Shown: positions 26,234 to 35,385, counted from the stretch's first letter. The stretch is DNA of 64,000 nt from Streptomyces sp. T12 (GCF_028736035.1 NZ_CP117866.1:9713001-9777000), one strand, 5' to 3'. Notes: a model not told the origin generated them from the sequence alone. Numbers and translations: made by a program.

Positions 26234-27130
26234 ATGGCGGACGGGCAACCCATCATCCAGGGCTCGGGCGCGTGGAAGAACAACACCGAGGACAGCGCCA
26301 CGTCGTTGGTGAACGACGCGAAGGGACGAGCCGACGGAACCGGTCTGTACCTCTTCGGGGCGCAGTCCGGCGCGCAGTCCCCCGGAGGGGACGGCCTCTA
26401 CAGCGTCTCCTTCAAGGGCACCGCCGTGCGGGGCTACAGCTACGACGGCGACGGGGTCTACGGTGCCTCCCGCAGGAGCGGCTCCGGTGTCCACGGTGTC
26501 TCCACGTCGGGGACCGCGGTCTACGGCGAGGACACGGGCGCCGGCACCGGCGTCCACGGACAGGCCACCAGCGGGCTCGGCGTCCGCGGGACCGGCTCCG
26601 GCACCGGAGTCGTCGGCGAGGCGATCGACCTGCGGGGCTTCGGTGTCCACGGCTACAACCGCCGTGGCCTGGAGGGCGGTTACGGCGTCTTCGGCTTCGC
26701 CGGCGTCGGAGTGTGGGGCGACGGAAGGATCGGCGTCATCGGTCGCGGTGTCACCGACTACGGCATCGGCGTCGAGGGCAACGGGATCGGCCAGGGCGCG
26801 ATCGGAGTGTTCGGCGCCACGTCGGCGAACTCCGGCGGCGTCGGCGTGTACGCCACCGCGGCGAACTCCGGATCCACCGCGCTGGAGGTCCAGGGAACCG
26901 CCGTCTTCAGCTCCAGCGGCCGCGCAACCGTCCCGGCGGGCAGGGACCGGATCACCGTGACCGGGCCGACCATCGGGCCGGCGAGCATGGTCCTCGCCAC
27001 CGTCCAGGAGGACAAGCGAGGCGTGGCCGTACGCGCCGCCGTGCCCGATCCGGCGGCCGGTTCGTTCACCGTTCTCCTCACCCAGGCATCCCCGACAGAA
27101 ACGGCAGTGGCATGGTTCGTGATCAACTGA
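26234..27130 (+). CDS. Glycine-rich GV(Y/H/F)G-repeat protein of unknown function
   Basis: 298 residues. From about residue 55 to 215 it has some 15 short repeats of the form G-hydrophobic-x-G (GDGVYGAS, GSGVHGVS, GTGVHGQA, GIGVEGNG), as in beta-helical or tail-fibre-like stalks. A different, strand-rich C-terminal domain follows (VPAGRDRITVTGPTIGPASM; AWFVIN at the end). The N-terminus has no signal peptide. The ATG has GGGGG 5 nt upstream. The gene stands alone, with a hairpin terminator downstream. The architecture suggests a multimeric fibre or surface/adhesion protein, but nothing identifies the partner. Confidence 0.8.
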   Translation: MADGQPIIQGSGAWKNNTEDSATSLVNDAKGRADGTGLYLFGAQSGAQSPGGDGLYSVSFKGTAVRGYSYDGDGVYGASRRSGSGVHGVSTSGTAVYGEDTGAGTGVHGQATSGLGVRGTGSGTGVVGEAIDLRGFGVHGYNRRGLEGGYGVFGFAGVGVWGDGRIGVIGRGVTDYGIGVEGNGIGQGAIGVFGATSANSGGVGVYATAANSGSTALEVQGTAVFSSSGRATVPAGRDRITVTGPTIGPASMVLATVQEDKRGVAVRAAVPDPAAGSFTVLLTQASPTETAVAWFVIN

Positions 27131-27248
27131 ACGGCGGCGTTCCGCAACCCGTCTCGCCGGGCGAGGAGCGTACCCGGCCGGAGCCCGCGTCCACGCCCGC
27201 CGAGGCGACTCCTCCCGTGGACATGCCGACGACACTCGTACCGCTGTC

Positions 27249-27276
27249 GGCTTCCCTCCTCGCGGGGAGGGAAGCC
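27249..27276. terminator. Hairpin terminator between convergent genes
   Basis: GGCTTCCCTCC (27249-27259) pairs perfectly with 27266-27276 over a 6-nt loop. It lies after the repeat-protein gene (+) and just beyond the end of the LMF1-like gene (-). Confidence 0.8.
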
Positions 27277-27280
27277 CCCG

Positions 27281-28702
27281 TCAGCTCCGCTGAGCCACCC
27301 CCGCCAACCGCGTAGGCGGCAGATACTCCCGCACATACGTGCGCTCCCAGCACGCGCCCGTCTCCCGCAGCTCACGCCAGGTCGTGTAGCGGTAGCGGAA
27401 GAGGCGGGCGCGCACATAGCGGGGCGGGGCGTCCGGCGGGAACGGCGAGCGGCGCAGGAGCCTCAGCGTCTCGCGGTCGTTCTCCAGGAGCCGCTCCACC
27501 AGGGTGCCGAACCACGACCCCGCATACGCGGGCGACAGCGCGGCGAACCACATCAGCCAGTCCAGCCGCAGATGGTACGGCGCGAACTGCCGCGGCCAGC
27601 GCCGGGGATCGCCCGGCTTGCCCTTGAACTCGTACTCCCGCCAGTCCGAGTCCTCGCGCGGTACGTCGTCGGCGGTGCCCTCGATCACCACCTCGTACCG
27701 GATCCGGCTGACGCTGCCGAACGCGCCGTAGGTGTTGACCAGATGGAGTGGGTCGAAGGAGCGGTTCATGACCTGGCGGCGGGAGATCATGTTGGCGACC
27801 GGGTGGTAGCTCAGGACCACGAGCAGCGCGGCGACCGCCAGGACCACGACCTCGTACCACAGCGGCGCGTCCGGCACGGACGGCGGATCGCCCGGCCACT
27901 GCACCGCCGACAGGGCCAGCACGATGGTGATCCAGTTCAGCCAGGAGAAGTTGCCCGACAGGACCAGCCACAGCTGGGTCACGATCATGAGCGAGGCGGC
28001 GGCCGTCGCGATCGGCTGCGGGGTGAAGAGGAGCACCGGCACGACGAGTTGGGTGACGTGGTTGGCGGCCACCTCGACGCGGTGCAGGGGCTTGGGCAGA
28101 TGGTGGAAGAACCAGCTCAGCGGGCCCGGCATCGGCTGGGTCTCGTGGTGGTGGTCCAGGCAGGTCAGCTTCCGCCAGCAGGCGTCGCCGCGCATCTTGA
28201 TCAGGCCCGCGCCGAACTCGACGCGGAACAGGATCCAGCGCAGCAGGAACAGCACCACGATCGGCGGCGCCACCTCGTCGTTGCCCAGGAACACGGCGAG
28301 GAAGCCGACCTCCAGCAACAGGGACTCCCAGCCGAACGAGTACCAGGTCTGGCCGACGTTCACGATCGACAGATACAGCGCCCACGGGACCAGCCACAGC
28401 AGCATGGCGCCCCACAGGGGCACCACGCAGTCCAGCCCGGCCAGCAGTGCCGCCGACACCGCGCAGCCCGCCCAGGCGCAGGCGGCGAAGAACCGGTCCG
28501 AGTAGTGCAGTTGGAAGATACTGGGGGCGGCCTTGAAGGGCACCCGTGCGACGAAGCGCGGCACGGGCAGCATGCCGCGCTCGCCCATCAGTGCCCGGAA
28601 CTGCAGGGCCGCCGTCAGGAACGCGACGAGGTACACGCCGGCCAGAGCCCGCTGGAAGACCAGCCGGCTCGTCCAGTAGTCGGGCGAGATGAACCACTCC
28701 AC
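27281..28702 (-). CDS. Lipase maturation factor (LMF1) family membrane protein
   Basis: 473 residues. The N-terminal ~300 residues hold several membrane helices with the family stretches RALMGERGMLPV, GQTWYSFGWESLLLE and LLRWILFRVEFGAGLIK; the C-terminal part has YHLRLDWLMWFAAL, the conserved end of LMF1-type proteins. In vertebrates LMF1 helps lipases fold in the ER; the bacterial role is unknown. The start is a GTG with GAGAGGAG about 10 nt upstream. Divergent from the secreted protein at 28835 and not in an obvious operon. Confidence 0.88.
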   Translation of the reverse strand: MEWFISPDYWTSRLVFQRALAGVYLVAFLTAALQFRALMGERGMLPVPRFVARVPFKAAPSIFQLHYSDRFFAACAWAGCAVSAALLAGLDCVVPLWGAMLLWLVPWALYLSIVNVGQTWYSFGWESLLLEVGFLAVFLGNDEVAPPIVVLFLLRWILFRVEFGAGLIKMRGDACWRKLTCLDHHHETQPMPGPLSWFFHHLPKPLHRVEVAANHVTQLVVPVLLFTPQPIATAAASLMIVTQLWLVLSGNFSWLNWITIVLALSAVQWPGDPPSVPDAPLWYEVVVLAVAALLVVLSYHPVANMISRRQVMNRSFDPLHLVNTYGAFGSVSRIRYEVVIEGTADDVPREDSDWREYEFKGKPGDPRRWPRQFAPYHLRLDWLMWFAALSPAYAGSWFGTLVERLLENDRETLRLLRRSPFPPDAPPRYVRARLFRYRYTTWRELRETGACWERTYVREYLPPTRLAGVAQRS

Positions 28703-28834
28703 GGCCGTGTACTCCTCTCTTCATTGTCGCGCCGCAGCCTCATGTGACCCTCCGTATATCACCTATCCGCTTGCGTAACCCAGGCGAGTGAAGCAGACAA
28801 TAGTGGCGAAACTGCCCGGAACAGGCGGGAGGAC

Positions 28835-30061
28835 GTGGTGCGGACATCCACCGGAGCCGTCGTCACGGCCTGCGCGCTCTCGGCGGCGCTCGTCGCCGCC
28901 GGCTGCGGCGCGGACGTGGGCACGGAATCGAGCGGGGAGGTCTTCCTCGAACCCGCGGCGGCCAAGGGGCCGGACCCCTTCACGGACTCCACGGTGATCT
29001 CGGCGGCCACCCCGGCCCCGGTCACCCGAACGCCGCAGCCGTCGCAGTCGGGGCGGACCGGGCCGCAGCCGCTGTCCGGCGGCACGCCCGGCCTCTACGC
29101 CGGCACCCGCGGGACCGGCAGCTGTGACGTGCAGCGGCAGATCGACCACCTCGCCGCCGACCGGGCCAGGGCCGGCGTCTTCGCCCGGGCCGCGGGCATC
29201 CCCCGGGCCTCGATCCCCGGTTATCTGCGGAGCCTCACCTCGGTCGTGCTGCGCGCGGACACCCGGGTCACCAACCACGGCTTCCGCGACGGTCACAGGA
29301 CCGGGTACCAGTCCGTCCTCCAGGCGGGCACCGCGGTCCTCGTCGACGGCCACGGTGTGCCCCGCGTCCGCTGCGCCTGCGGCAACCCGCTCGCCCCGGC
29401 CGCCGGCCTGCGGGGCAACCCGGGCACCCGTGGTCGGCCCTGGTCCGGGTACCGGCCGGCCCAGGTCGTCGTGGTGGCCCCGACGATCCAGGTGATCACC
29501 AACATCACGATCATCGACATCGCCGACAACACCTGGATCGAGCGGCCGACCGGCCATCGGGGGCACGACCGCGACCACGCCCTGCAGCGGCCGAAGCCGG
29601 TGACCCCGACCCCGCACCCGCACGACAGCCCCTCCGGCACCTCGCCCGGCGAGGACGGCAGGCTCCCCTCGGGCGAGGGCACGTCCCCGTCCGACGAGCA
29701 CACCTCCCCGGAGGCGTCGCCGAGCTACTGTGTGACCCCGGCGGCCACCGTCACCCCGGGCGCCACCGACGACACGGTGACCGAGCCGGCGTCGGACACG
29801 CCGAGCACCGGCCCCACCCACTGCCCCACGGCCACCGCCCCGGCGTTCCCGCGGGAGCCCGGCGCCTCCGAATCCGGGACCCAACCGGAGACCTCCCCGA
29901 AGTCCCCGTCGCCCTCGGGGTCCTCGCACGCCCCGGAGGAGACCGGCCCCGAACTCGTCCCGGACAGCCCCGACCTGCCCGACGGCGGCGGTCTGATCCC
30001 CGACGAGCCGAACACCACGGACAGCATCTTCGGCAGCCCCACCAACGTCTTCGACGGCTGA
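28835..30061 (+). CDS. Secreted lipoprotein-like protein, DUF6777-type
   Basis: 408 residues. The N-terminus is a signal peptide ending in VAAGC (Cys24), compatible with lipid attachment. Residues ~80-240 form a conserved Streptomyces domain of unknown function (CDVQRQIDHLAADRARA; RVTNHGFRDGHRTGYQSVL; VPRVRCACGNPL; DNTWIERPTG), which I believe is the one labelled DUF6777. The last ~160 residues are Thr/Pro/Ser-rich and of low complexity, a likely wall-spanning or exposed stalk. GGGAGG precedes the double GTG start. Function unknown. Confidence 0.8.
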   Translation: MVRTSTGAVVTACALSAALVAAGCGADVGTESSGEVFLEPAAAKGPDPFTDSTVISAATPAPVTRTPQPSQSGRTGPQPLSGGTPGLYAGTRGTGSCDVQRQIDHLAADRARAGVFARAAGIPRASIPGYLRSLTSVVLRADTRVTNHGFRDGHRTGYQSVLQAGTAVLVDGHGVPRVRCACGNPLAPAAGLRGNPGTRGRPWSGYRPAQVVVVAPTIQVITNITIIDIADNTWIERPTGHRGHDRDHALQRPKPVTPTPHPHDSPSGTSPGEDGRLPSGEGTSPSDEHTSPEASPSYCVTPAATVTPGATDDTVTEPASDTPSTGPTHCPTATAPAFPREPGASESGTQPETSPKSPSPSGSSHAPEETGPELVPDSPDLPDGGGLIPDEPNTTDSIFGSPTNVFDG

Positions 30062-30151
30062 CCGACAGCTGTGGACAGCCCCCGGGCGTCGGGTAGCACC
30101 AATCCCGTCGCCCCAGTCGAAGATTCCGGCAAATCCTGGCAAGGTGGCCCC

Positions 30152-32227
30152 ATGGTTGATCGGGGAGCGAGCGCCCTGTCACTCCCGGACGACTGGCCCG
30201 CCCACCCGGATCCGATCCTGGCGCTCAACCGCATGGGAAGTTTCGACTGGGACCTGGACACCGGTCTGTTCCACATGGACGCCCAGGCCCACGAGGTCTT
30301 CGACCTGCGCCCCGACGAATACGACGGACACCCCACGACCCTGGCGATCCGGGTGCCGCCGCCGGAGGCCTACCGGCTGGACGGCCTGGTCTCCCAGGCC
30401 ATGAAGGACGGCAGCGAGAACTACGGCGCCTACTTCCGCATCCGCTGCCGCGACGGCGCGCTGCGCTGGACCCACACCCAGGGCTACATCCGCCGTGACG
30501 AGACGGGCCGCCCACGCCGCATCATCGGCATCGTCCGCGACGCCACCGACGAACTCGCCGAGAGCGAGGAGCGGCGCGAGCAGGCGGCCGAGGACGAGGC
30601 CCGCCGGCAGCAGACCAGCGTCGTCCAGCTCACCACGGCCGCCCTCGCGCACGCCCGCACCGTCCAGGACGTCATCGACGTCCTCAAGGACACCCACGGC
30701 CTGAGCAACCTCGGCGCCACCAGCCTCGTCATGGGCCTGGTCGAGGCCGGCCGCATCCGGCTGGTCGCCGAGGGCCCCGTGGGCAGCTTCGTGCCCGGCA
30801 CCAGGGTCACCCGGATCGACGAGCAGTACCCGATGAGCGAGGTCGTACGCACCCTGAGCCCGCGCTTCATCGAGTCGCCGGAGGAGTTCGCGGACCGCTA
30901 CCCGATCCTGTGGCCGCACATCACCGACCTGAGCATCACGGCCGCCGCCTACCTGCCGCTGATCGCCCAGGCCCGGCCGATCGGCGCCATCGGCCTGCTC
31001 TACAGCGACCGCGACGGCTTCTCCAGCGAGGACCGCAACGTGCTCGTCGCCCTCGGCAGCAGCATCGCGCAGAGCCTGCAGCGGGCCATGTTCTACGAGC
31101 AGGAGAAGGACCTCGCCACGGGCCTGCAGCAGGCCATGCTGCCGCGCACCATCCCCAGCGTGCCCGGCGCCGACGTCGCCGTCCGCTACCGCTCGGGCTC
31201 CCTCGGCCGGGACATCGGCGGCGACTGGTACGACCTCATCCCGCTGCCCGGCGGCCGGGTCGGCGCCGTCATCGGCGACGTCCAGGGCCACGACACACAC
31301 GCCGCCGCCGTCATGGGCCAACTCCGCATCGTGCTGCGCGCCTACGCCGCCGAGGGGCACACCCCGGCCACGGTGATGGCCCGCGCCTCCGTGTTCCTGC
31401 ACGAGCTGGACACCGACCGCTTCGCGACCTGCCTGTACGCGGAGGCCGACCTGTCCACCGGAGTCATGCAGGTCGTCCGGGCCGGCCACATCGACCCGCT
31501 GCTGCGGGAGCCCGGCGGCGCCTGCCGTCGCGTCCCGGTCGAGGGCGGGCTGCCGCTCGGCCTGTCCGCGGAGTTCGGGCGGCTCGAGTACCCGGTCGGC
31601 ACCATCGAGCTGGATTCCGACCACACCCTCCTGCTGTGCACCGACGGCCTGGTCGAACAGCCCGGCGCCGACCTGGACGACGGCATGCAGACCCTCACCG
31701 CGCTCATCGCCACCGGCCCGGACGACGTACGCGACCTCGCGGACCGTCTCATCGACGTGGCCGAGGAGCGGGGCGGCGACGACGACGTGGCCCTGCTCCT
31801 GCTGCGCCGCAGCGTCCTGGACGCCCCGCAGTCCGGCGGCCGCCTCCAGCAGCATGTCGCCCCCGGCGACCCCGAGGCCCTCACCGGAGCCCGGCACATG
31901 ATCCGAGCCGCCGTGCGCGCCTGGGGCGCGGTCGACCGGGCCGACGAGATCGAGCTGGTCGCCGACGAGCTGATCACCAACGCCCTGATGCACACCGAGG
32001 GCTCCGCCATCGTGACCCTGCGGGTCCTCACCGGCTCCGAACGCCGGCTGCGCGTCGAGGTCGAGGACTCCTCCAGCGCCCTGCCACGCCGCCGCGAGGC
32101 GGGGGAGTCGGGCGTCTCCGGGCGCGGCCTGCTCCTCGTCGACCTGCTCACGGACGTGTGGGGCGTGGAGGCCCGGGGCGGCGGCAAGTGCGTGTGGTGC
32201 GAGTTCATGGTGCCGGAGCGGCCCTGA
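30152..32227 (+). CDS. PAS-GAF-SpoIIE phosphatase with C-terminal HATPase kinase domain
   Basis: 691 residues, cytoplasmic. Order: PAS (residues ~20-140, ending IIGIVRDATDE), a helical linker, GAF (~165-320), SpoIIE/PP2C phosphatase (~340-560; GGDWYDLIPLPGG and IGDVQGHD carry metal-binding Asp), then a RsbW/SpoIIAB-like HATPase (~580-691; ELVADELITNALMH). Such proteins act on STAS-domain anti-anti-sigma factors and on sigma factors in partner-switching networks. The ATG at 30152 is preferred over one 81 bp upstream because it has a GGTGG site and starts just before the PAS region. No STAS gene is adjacent, so partners lie elsewhere. Confidence 0.9.
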   Translation: MVDRGASALSLPDDWPAHPDPILALNRMGSFDWDLDTGLFHMDAQAHEVFDLRPDEYDGHPTTLAIRVPPPEAYRLDGLVSQAMKDGSENYGAYFRIRCRDGALRWTHTQGYIRRDETGRPRRIIGIVRDATDELAESEERREQAAEDEARRQQTSVVQLTTAALAHARTVQDVIDVLKDTHGLSNLGATSLVMGLVEAGRIRLVAEGPVGSFVPGTRVTRIDEQYPMSEVVRTLSPRFIESPEEFADRYPILWPHITDLSITAAAYLPLIAQARPIGAIGLLYSDRDGFSSEDRNVLVALGSSIAQSLQRAMFYEQEKDLATGLQQAMLPRTIPSVPGADVAVRYRSGSLGRDIGGDWYDLIPLPGGRVGAVIGDVQGHDTHAAAVMGQLRIVLRAYAAEGHTPATVMARASVFLHELDTDRFATCLYAEADLSTGVMQVVRAGHIDPLLREPGGACRRVPVEGGLPLGLSAEFGRLEYPVGTIELDSDHTLLLCTDGLVEQPGADLDDGMQTLTALIATGPDDVRDLADRLIDVAEERGGDDDVALLLLRRSVLDAPQSGGRLQQHVAPGDPEALTGARHMIRAAVRAWGAVDRADEIELVADELITNALMHTEGSAIVTLRVLTGSERRLRVEVEDSSSALPRRREAGESGVSGRGLLLVDLLTDVWGVEARGGGKCVWCEFMVPERP

Positions 32228-32258
32228 CCACAGACGCCCCCGGTGGCACTCTGGACGT

Positions 32259-33122
32259 ATGCCGGAACTCCCCGAGGTCGAAGCGCTCAAGGACTTCCTG
32301 ACCGAGAACCTGGTCGGCCACGAGATCGTCCGCGTGCTGCCCGTCGCCATCAGTGTCCTCAAGACCTACGCCCCGCCGGTCACCGCCGTCGAGGGCCACG
32401 AGGTCACCGCCGTACACCGCTACGGCAAGTTCCTCGCCCTCGCCACGGCGGACGGCCCGCACCTGGTCACCCACCTGGCCCGCGCGGGCTGGCTCCACTG
32501 GAAGGACCAGCTCCCGAGCGGCATGCCCCGCCCAGGCAAGGGCCCCCTCGCGCTGCGCGTGGCCCTGGAGACCGGCGCCGGCTTCGACCTCACGGAGGCG
32601 GGCACCCAGAAACGGCTCGCGGTGTACGTCGTAGAGGACCCGCAGGACGTCGAGGGCATCGCCCGCCTCGGCCCGGACCCCCTGTCGGACGACTTCGACG
32701 AACCCCGCCTGGCAATTCTCCTCAAGGGCGAACGCCGCCAGCTCAAGGGCGCCCTGCGCGACCAGAGCCTGATCGCCGGCGTAGGGAACGCCTACAGCGA
32801 CGAGATCCTGCACGCGGCCAGGATGTCCCCCTTCAAACCGACGTCGTCCCTGACGCCTCAGGAGACGAACAGGCTGTACGAGGCTCTGCGCACGACGCTC
32901 ACGGAAGCGGTGGAGCGGTCCCGGGGCGTGGCGGCAGGCCGCTTGAAGGCCGAGAAGAAGAGCGGCCTGCGGGTGCACGGCCGCACCGGCGAGCCGTGCC
33001 CGGTGTGCGGCGACACCATCCGCGAGGTCTCCTTCAGCGACTCCTCGCTCCAGTACTGCCCGACCTGCCAGACGGGTGGGAAGCCACTGGCGGACCGCAG
33101 GTTGTCACGACTGCTCAAGTAG
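32259..33122 (+). CDS. Fpg/Nei-family DNA glycosylase/AP lyase
   Basis: 287 residues. The N-terminus MPELPEVEAL supplies the catalytic Pro2 and Glu3; YGKFLAL carries the conserved Lys; IAGVGNAYSDEIL is the helix-two-turn-helix; and the C-terminal zinc finger is CPVC followed by CPTC. The protein removes oxidised bases and nicks the backbone. In place of the classical ending after the finger there are ~15 extra residues. It starts 31 bp after the phosphatase gene, and a 230-bp insertion element begins 32 bp after its stop. Confidence 0.93.
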   Translation: MPELPEVEALKDFLTENLVGHEIVRVLPVAISVLKTYAPPVTAVEGHEVTAVHRYGKFLALATADGPHLVTHLARAGWLHWKDQLPSGMPRPGKGPLALRVALETGAGFDLTEAGTQKRLAVYVVEDPQDVEGIARLGPDPLSDDFDEPRLAILLKGERRQLKGALRDQSLIAGVGNAYSDEILHAARMSPFKPTSSLTPQETNRLYEALRTTLTEAVERSRGVAAGRLKAEKKSGLRVHGRTGEPCPVCGDTIREVSFSDSSLQYCPTCQTGGKPLADRRLSRLLK

Positions 33123-33154
33123 CGGGGTCCGCCGGCGGGGAGCAGACGGGCCCT

Positions 33155-33384
33155 TAGGGCCTGTCTGACAATTCCCGCCTGCCCCGCGGCGTCTGGCACG
33201 CACTCCCCCAGAGGGGGGACCCCCAGCCGCGTTGCCGAACCGCCCACGTGGGTCCGCCACGAGGGCGCTCCGGCGCCTTGCGATCGCACGCTCCCCCACG
33301 CTCGAACAACCTCGCGCGGGGGGACCCATGACGCCGCGGGGCCCGCCCTGCGGGCGGACGACGGGAATTGTCAGACAGGCCCTA
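33155..33384. mobile_element. MITE-like element with perfect 23-bp terminal inverted repeats
   Basis: TAGGGCCTGTCTGACAATTC, continuing to 33177, is matched by its exact reverse complement at 33362-33384. Just inside, CCCCGCGGCGTC near 33182 is also inverted near 33330, so the ends can fold into a long stem. No transposase is encoded in the 230 bp. The flanking TA could be part of the ends or a target duplication, as for IS630/Tc1-type elements. The right end overlaps the stop codon (CTA, read as TAG) of the anti-sigma gene. Confidence 0.85.
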
Positions 33385-34035
33385 GCGGGGATTGAGCGTC
33401 ACCAGATGCTCCCCGGACGCCGTACGCACCTCGTAGCGCACGATCTCGTCGGTGTGCATCCCCGAGGCGCCCGTCATGGTGTTCTCACGGGCGTCGTGAT
33501 GGGCGGCGGACCAGCTGGTCACCGTCTCCTCCGAGCCGTCCCGGCCGACCGCGACGAGGTGACAGGCCCGCGGACCCGCGCCGTCCTTCACCTTCAGTTC
33601 CACCTGGGTGCCGTAGGGCTCGTTCTCGGTCGTGACCTGCGCCCACACCCCCGACCGCGCGTCGGTCGCCTCGACGACCCGTACGGCCCCGTCGTCGCCG
33701 CCCGCCATCATCGCGATCCCGGGCCCGGCGAGGGCGATCACCACCGAGGCGGCCACGGCGTACAGCGTGCGCCGGCGCCGGGCGCGGTGACGGGCCGCCA
33801 CCGTTTCGAGCAGCCGGTTCAGCAGCTGCGGGCCCGGCTTGGCCATGGGGTGCACGAACTGGGGGGTGGACCGCCGGTACAGCATCAACTGGCGCGTGAC
33901 GGGCCCGAACTCGGTCACGTGTGCCGCGCAGCGGGGGCACTCCATGAGGTGGTCCTCGAAGCGGAACGCCTCCGCCTCGTTCAGCACGCCGAGCGCGTAC
34001 GCGGCGACGTCGCGATGCCTCTCCAGGGACCTCAT
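33382..34035 (-). CDS. Anti-sigma factor with zinc-finger (zf-HC2) and membrane helix
   Basis: 217 residues. The N-terminal ZAS-type motif is HRDVAAYALG with HLMECPRC; one membrane helix follows at residues ~90-112 (TLYAVAASVVIALAGPGIAM) after a basic stretch; the rest is an extracytoplasmic domain ending in GEHLVTLNPR. Proteins of this type hold an ECF sigma factor at the membrane, here probably the one at 34840-35385. The stop codon is the last triplet of the inserted MITE, so the original end may have been different by some residues. Confidence 0.88.
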   Translation of the reverse strand: MRSLERHRDVAAYALGVLNEAEAFRFEDHLMECPRCAAHVTEFGPVTRQLMLYRRSTPQFVHPMAKPGPQLLNRLLETVAARHRARRRRTLYAVAASVVIALAGPGIAMMAGGDDGAVRVVEATDARSGVWAQVTTENEPYGTQVELKVKDGAGPRACHLVAVGRDGSEETVTSWSAAHHDARENTMTGASGMHTDEIVRYEVRTASGEHLVTLNPR

Positions 34036-34186
34036 GCCGAATCCTCGTGCCGTTGGGTGCGGGGTGGGTTACTCCTTGCGCCCACTGGTACGCACCAGGC
34101 AGTCGAATCACTCAAGCCGCCCACAGAATCGCAACCAAAGGATTCGGAGCGGCCGGAGCCGAGGATTGGTCCGAGGAGAAAAGAAC

Positions 34187-34702
34187 TCAAAAAAGATGGA
34201 TGGCGAGGTGCCCGAGCGGCAGCCCCAGCTGCCACGCCGGTGTCCACACCTTCGGCCCCTCGTCCTCACCGACCAGCGCACCGCCGCCCGGCACCGCGTT
34301 CAGATCGGGCGCGAGCAGCTCGGTCTCCTGCAGCCAGCGCCAGGCCGCCTCGGCCAGCTCCAGGTCGGGCGCGGGCCCGCCGGACTCCACCGCCTCGGCC
34401 GCGAGGCCCGCCATGCGCTCGCGCACCCAGTCCTGCCACGGCTGGTCGTACGCCGTCAGCGACAGCCAGGTCTCCAGCTGGGTCACCACCCGGATGCCGG
34501 AGAGCTCGCCGTCGGTGTCGGACAGGAAGATGGTCAGCGCCAGGGCATCGCGCCCGGCGCGGAACTCGAAGGACGTCGGCGGCATCAGATCGCCGGTCCG
34601 CAGCAGCTCGTCGGCGATGTACTCGGCGTACAACCACGCCATGGGGACGGTCAGTTCGCCGCCGCCGGTGCCGTCCGTGCTCTCTTGACCTCTGTGCAGC
34701 AT
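34187..34702 (-). CDS. Conserved hypothetical protein between sigma and anti-sigma genes
   Basis: 171 residues, acidic, Trp-rich (WLYAEYIADEL, WLSLTAYDQPWQDWV, AAWRWLQETELL), without signal peptide or membrane helix. The start was taken at the ATG with AAGG just upstream; an in-frame ATG 87 bp further lies in the sigma promoter region. The middle part alternates strands and helices. Located between the ECF gene and its likely anti-sigma gene on the same strand. I do not recognise a characterised family. Confidence 0.65.
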   Translation of the reverse strand: MLHRGQESTDGTGGGELTVPMAWLYAEYIADELLRTGDLMPPTSFEFRAGRDALALTIFLSDTDGELSGIRVVTQLETWLSLTAYDQPWQDWVRERMAGLAAEAVESGGPAPDLELAEAAWRWLQETELLAPDLNAVPGGGALVGEDEGPKVWTPAWQLGLPLGHLAIHLF

Positions 34703-34839
34703 CCCTTCCTGCCTTCCTCCGGTGCGTGCGCATCGCCCGAGCGCCCGGGTCCCAGTCCGGAACACGGATGAGGACAGCCGATTACTCAACCGGGGTCCGC
34801 AGCAAGGCGCTTTACGGAGGTTTGACTAAGCCATTGGTT

Positions 34840-35385
34840 TCACCGCAGGTCGGCCGCGTATCCCGGAAGCACCCTGCGCAGGGCGCGCAGCGCGTAGTAC
34901 GCGCGGGACTTCACCGTACCGGGCGGAATACCCAGGGTTTCCGCGGCCTCCGCAACACTCGCCCCTTGGAAGTACACGAGCACCAGGACTTCACGGTGCT
35001 CCGGAGTGAGTGTCTTCACAGCCTCGCGCACATCGAGCATCTCCGCGGCGCGCTCGGCGTGGTCGGAGATCACCCGGGCGTTCTCCAAAATCGCGTCCCC
35101 GACCTCCGGCGGCCGCGCCTGCCGGGCCCGCCGCGCGTCGATCGCGAGCCGCCGCCCGACGGTCAGCAGCCAGGGCCGTACGGAGTCGAAGTCGTCGGCG
35201 CGCAGGGCCTCGGGATGCTGCCAGGCGCGCACCAGCGTCTCCTGCACGAGGTCCTCGGCGCGTTGCCGGTCGCCGTCGCAGAGCCGGAGCAGAAGCGCGA
35301 AGAGGGGCCGGCCGTGCTCGCGCTGCAGCGCGGCGAGCTCGTGCTCGGCGGTCGTCCCGTTCGTGAGAGTGGTTCCGGCCGTCAT
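34840..35385 (-). CDS. ECF-type RNA polymerase sigma factor
   Basis: 181 residues. Region 2 is at residues ~25-90 (RAEDLVQETLVRAWQH) and region 4 at ~120-175 (LVYFQGASVAEAAETLGI, then PPGTVKSRAYYALRALRR). The likely anti-sigma factor is two genes downstream on the same strand. The ATG at 35385 gives the family length, though an upstream GTG (35430) is in frame and neither has a strong ribosome site. Target promoters cannot be read with confidence from this window. Confidence 0.9.
   Translation of the reverse strand: MTAGTTLTNGTTAEHELAALQREHGRPLFALLLRLCDGDRQRAEDLVQETLVRAWQHPEALRADDFDSVRPWLLTVGRRLAIDARRARQARPPEVGDAILENARVISDHAERAAEMLDVREAVKTLTPEHREVLVLVYFQGASVAEAAETLGIPPGTVKSRAYYALRALRRVLPGYAADLR

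Noticed and set aside
27110..27315. Small open frame overlapping the end of the GV(Y/H)G-repeat gene
   Set aside because: It is Pro/Glu-rich, runs through the hairpin terminator and into the opposite gene, and has no ribosome site of its own.
33155..33384. Inverted repeat as an ordinary terminator for the Fpg/Nei gene
   Set aside because: The arms are 23 bp, perfect and about 180 bp apart, which fits transposon ends and not an intrinsic terminator.
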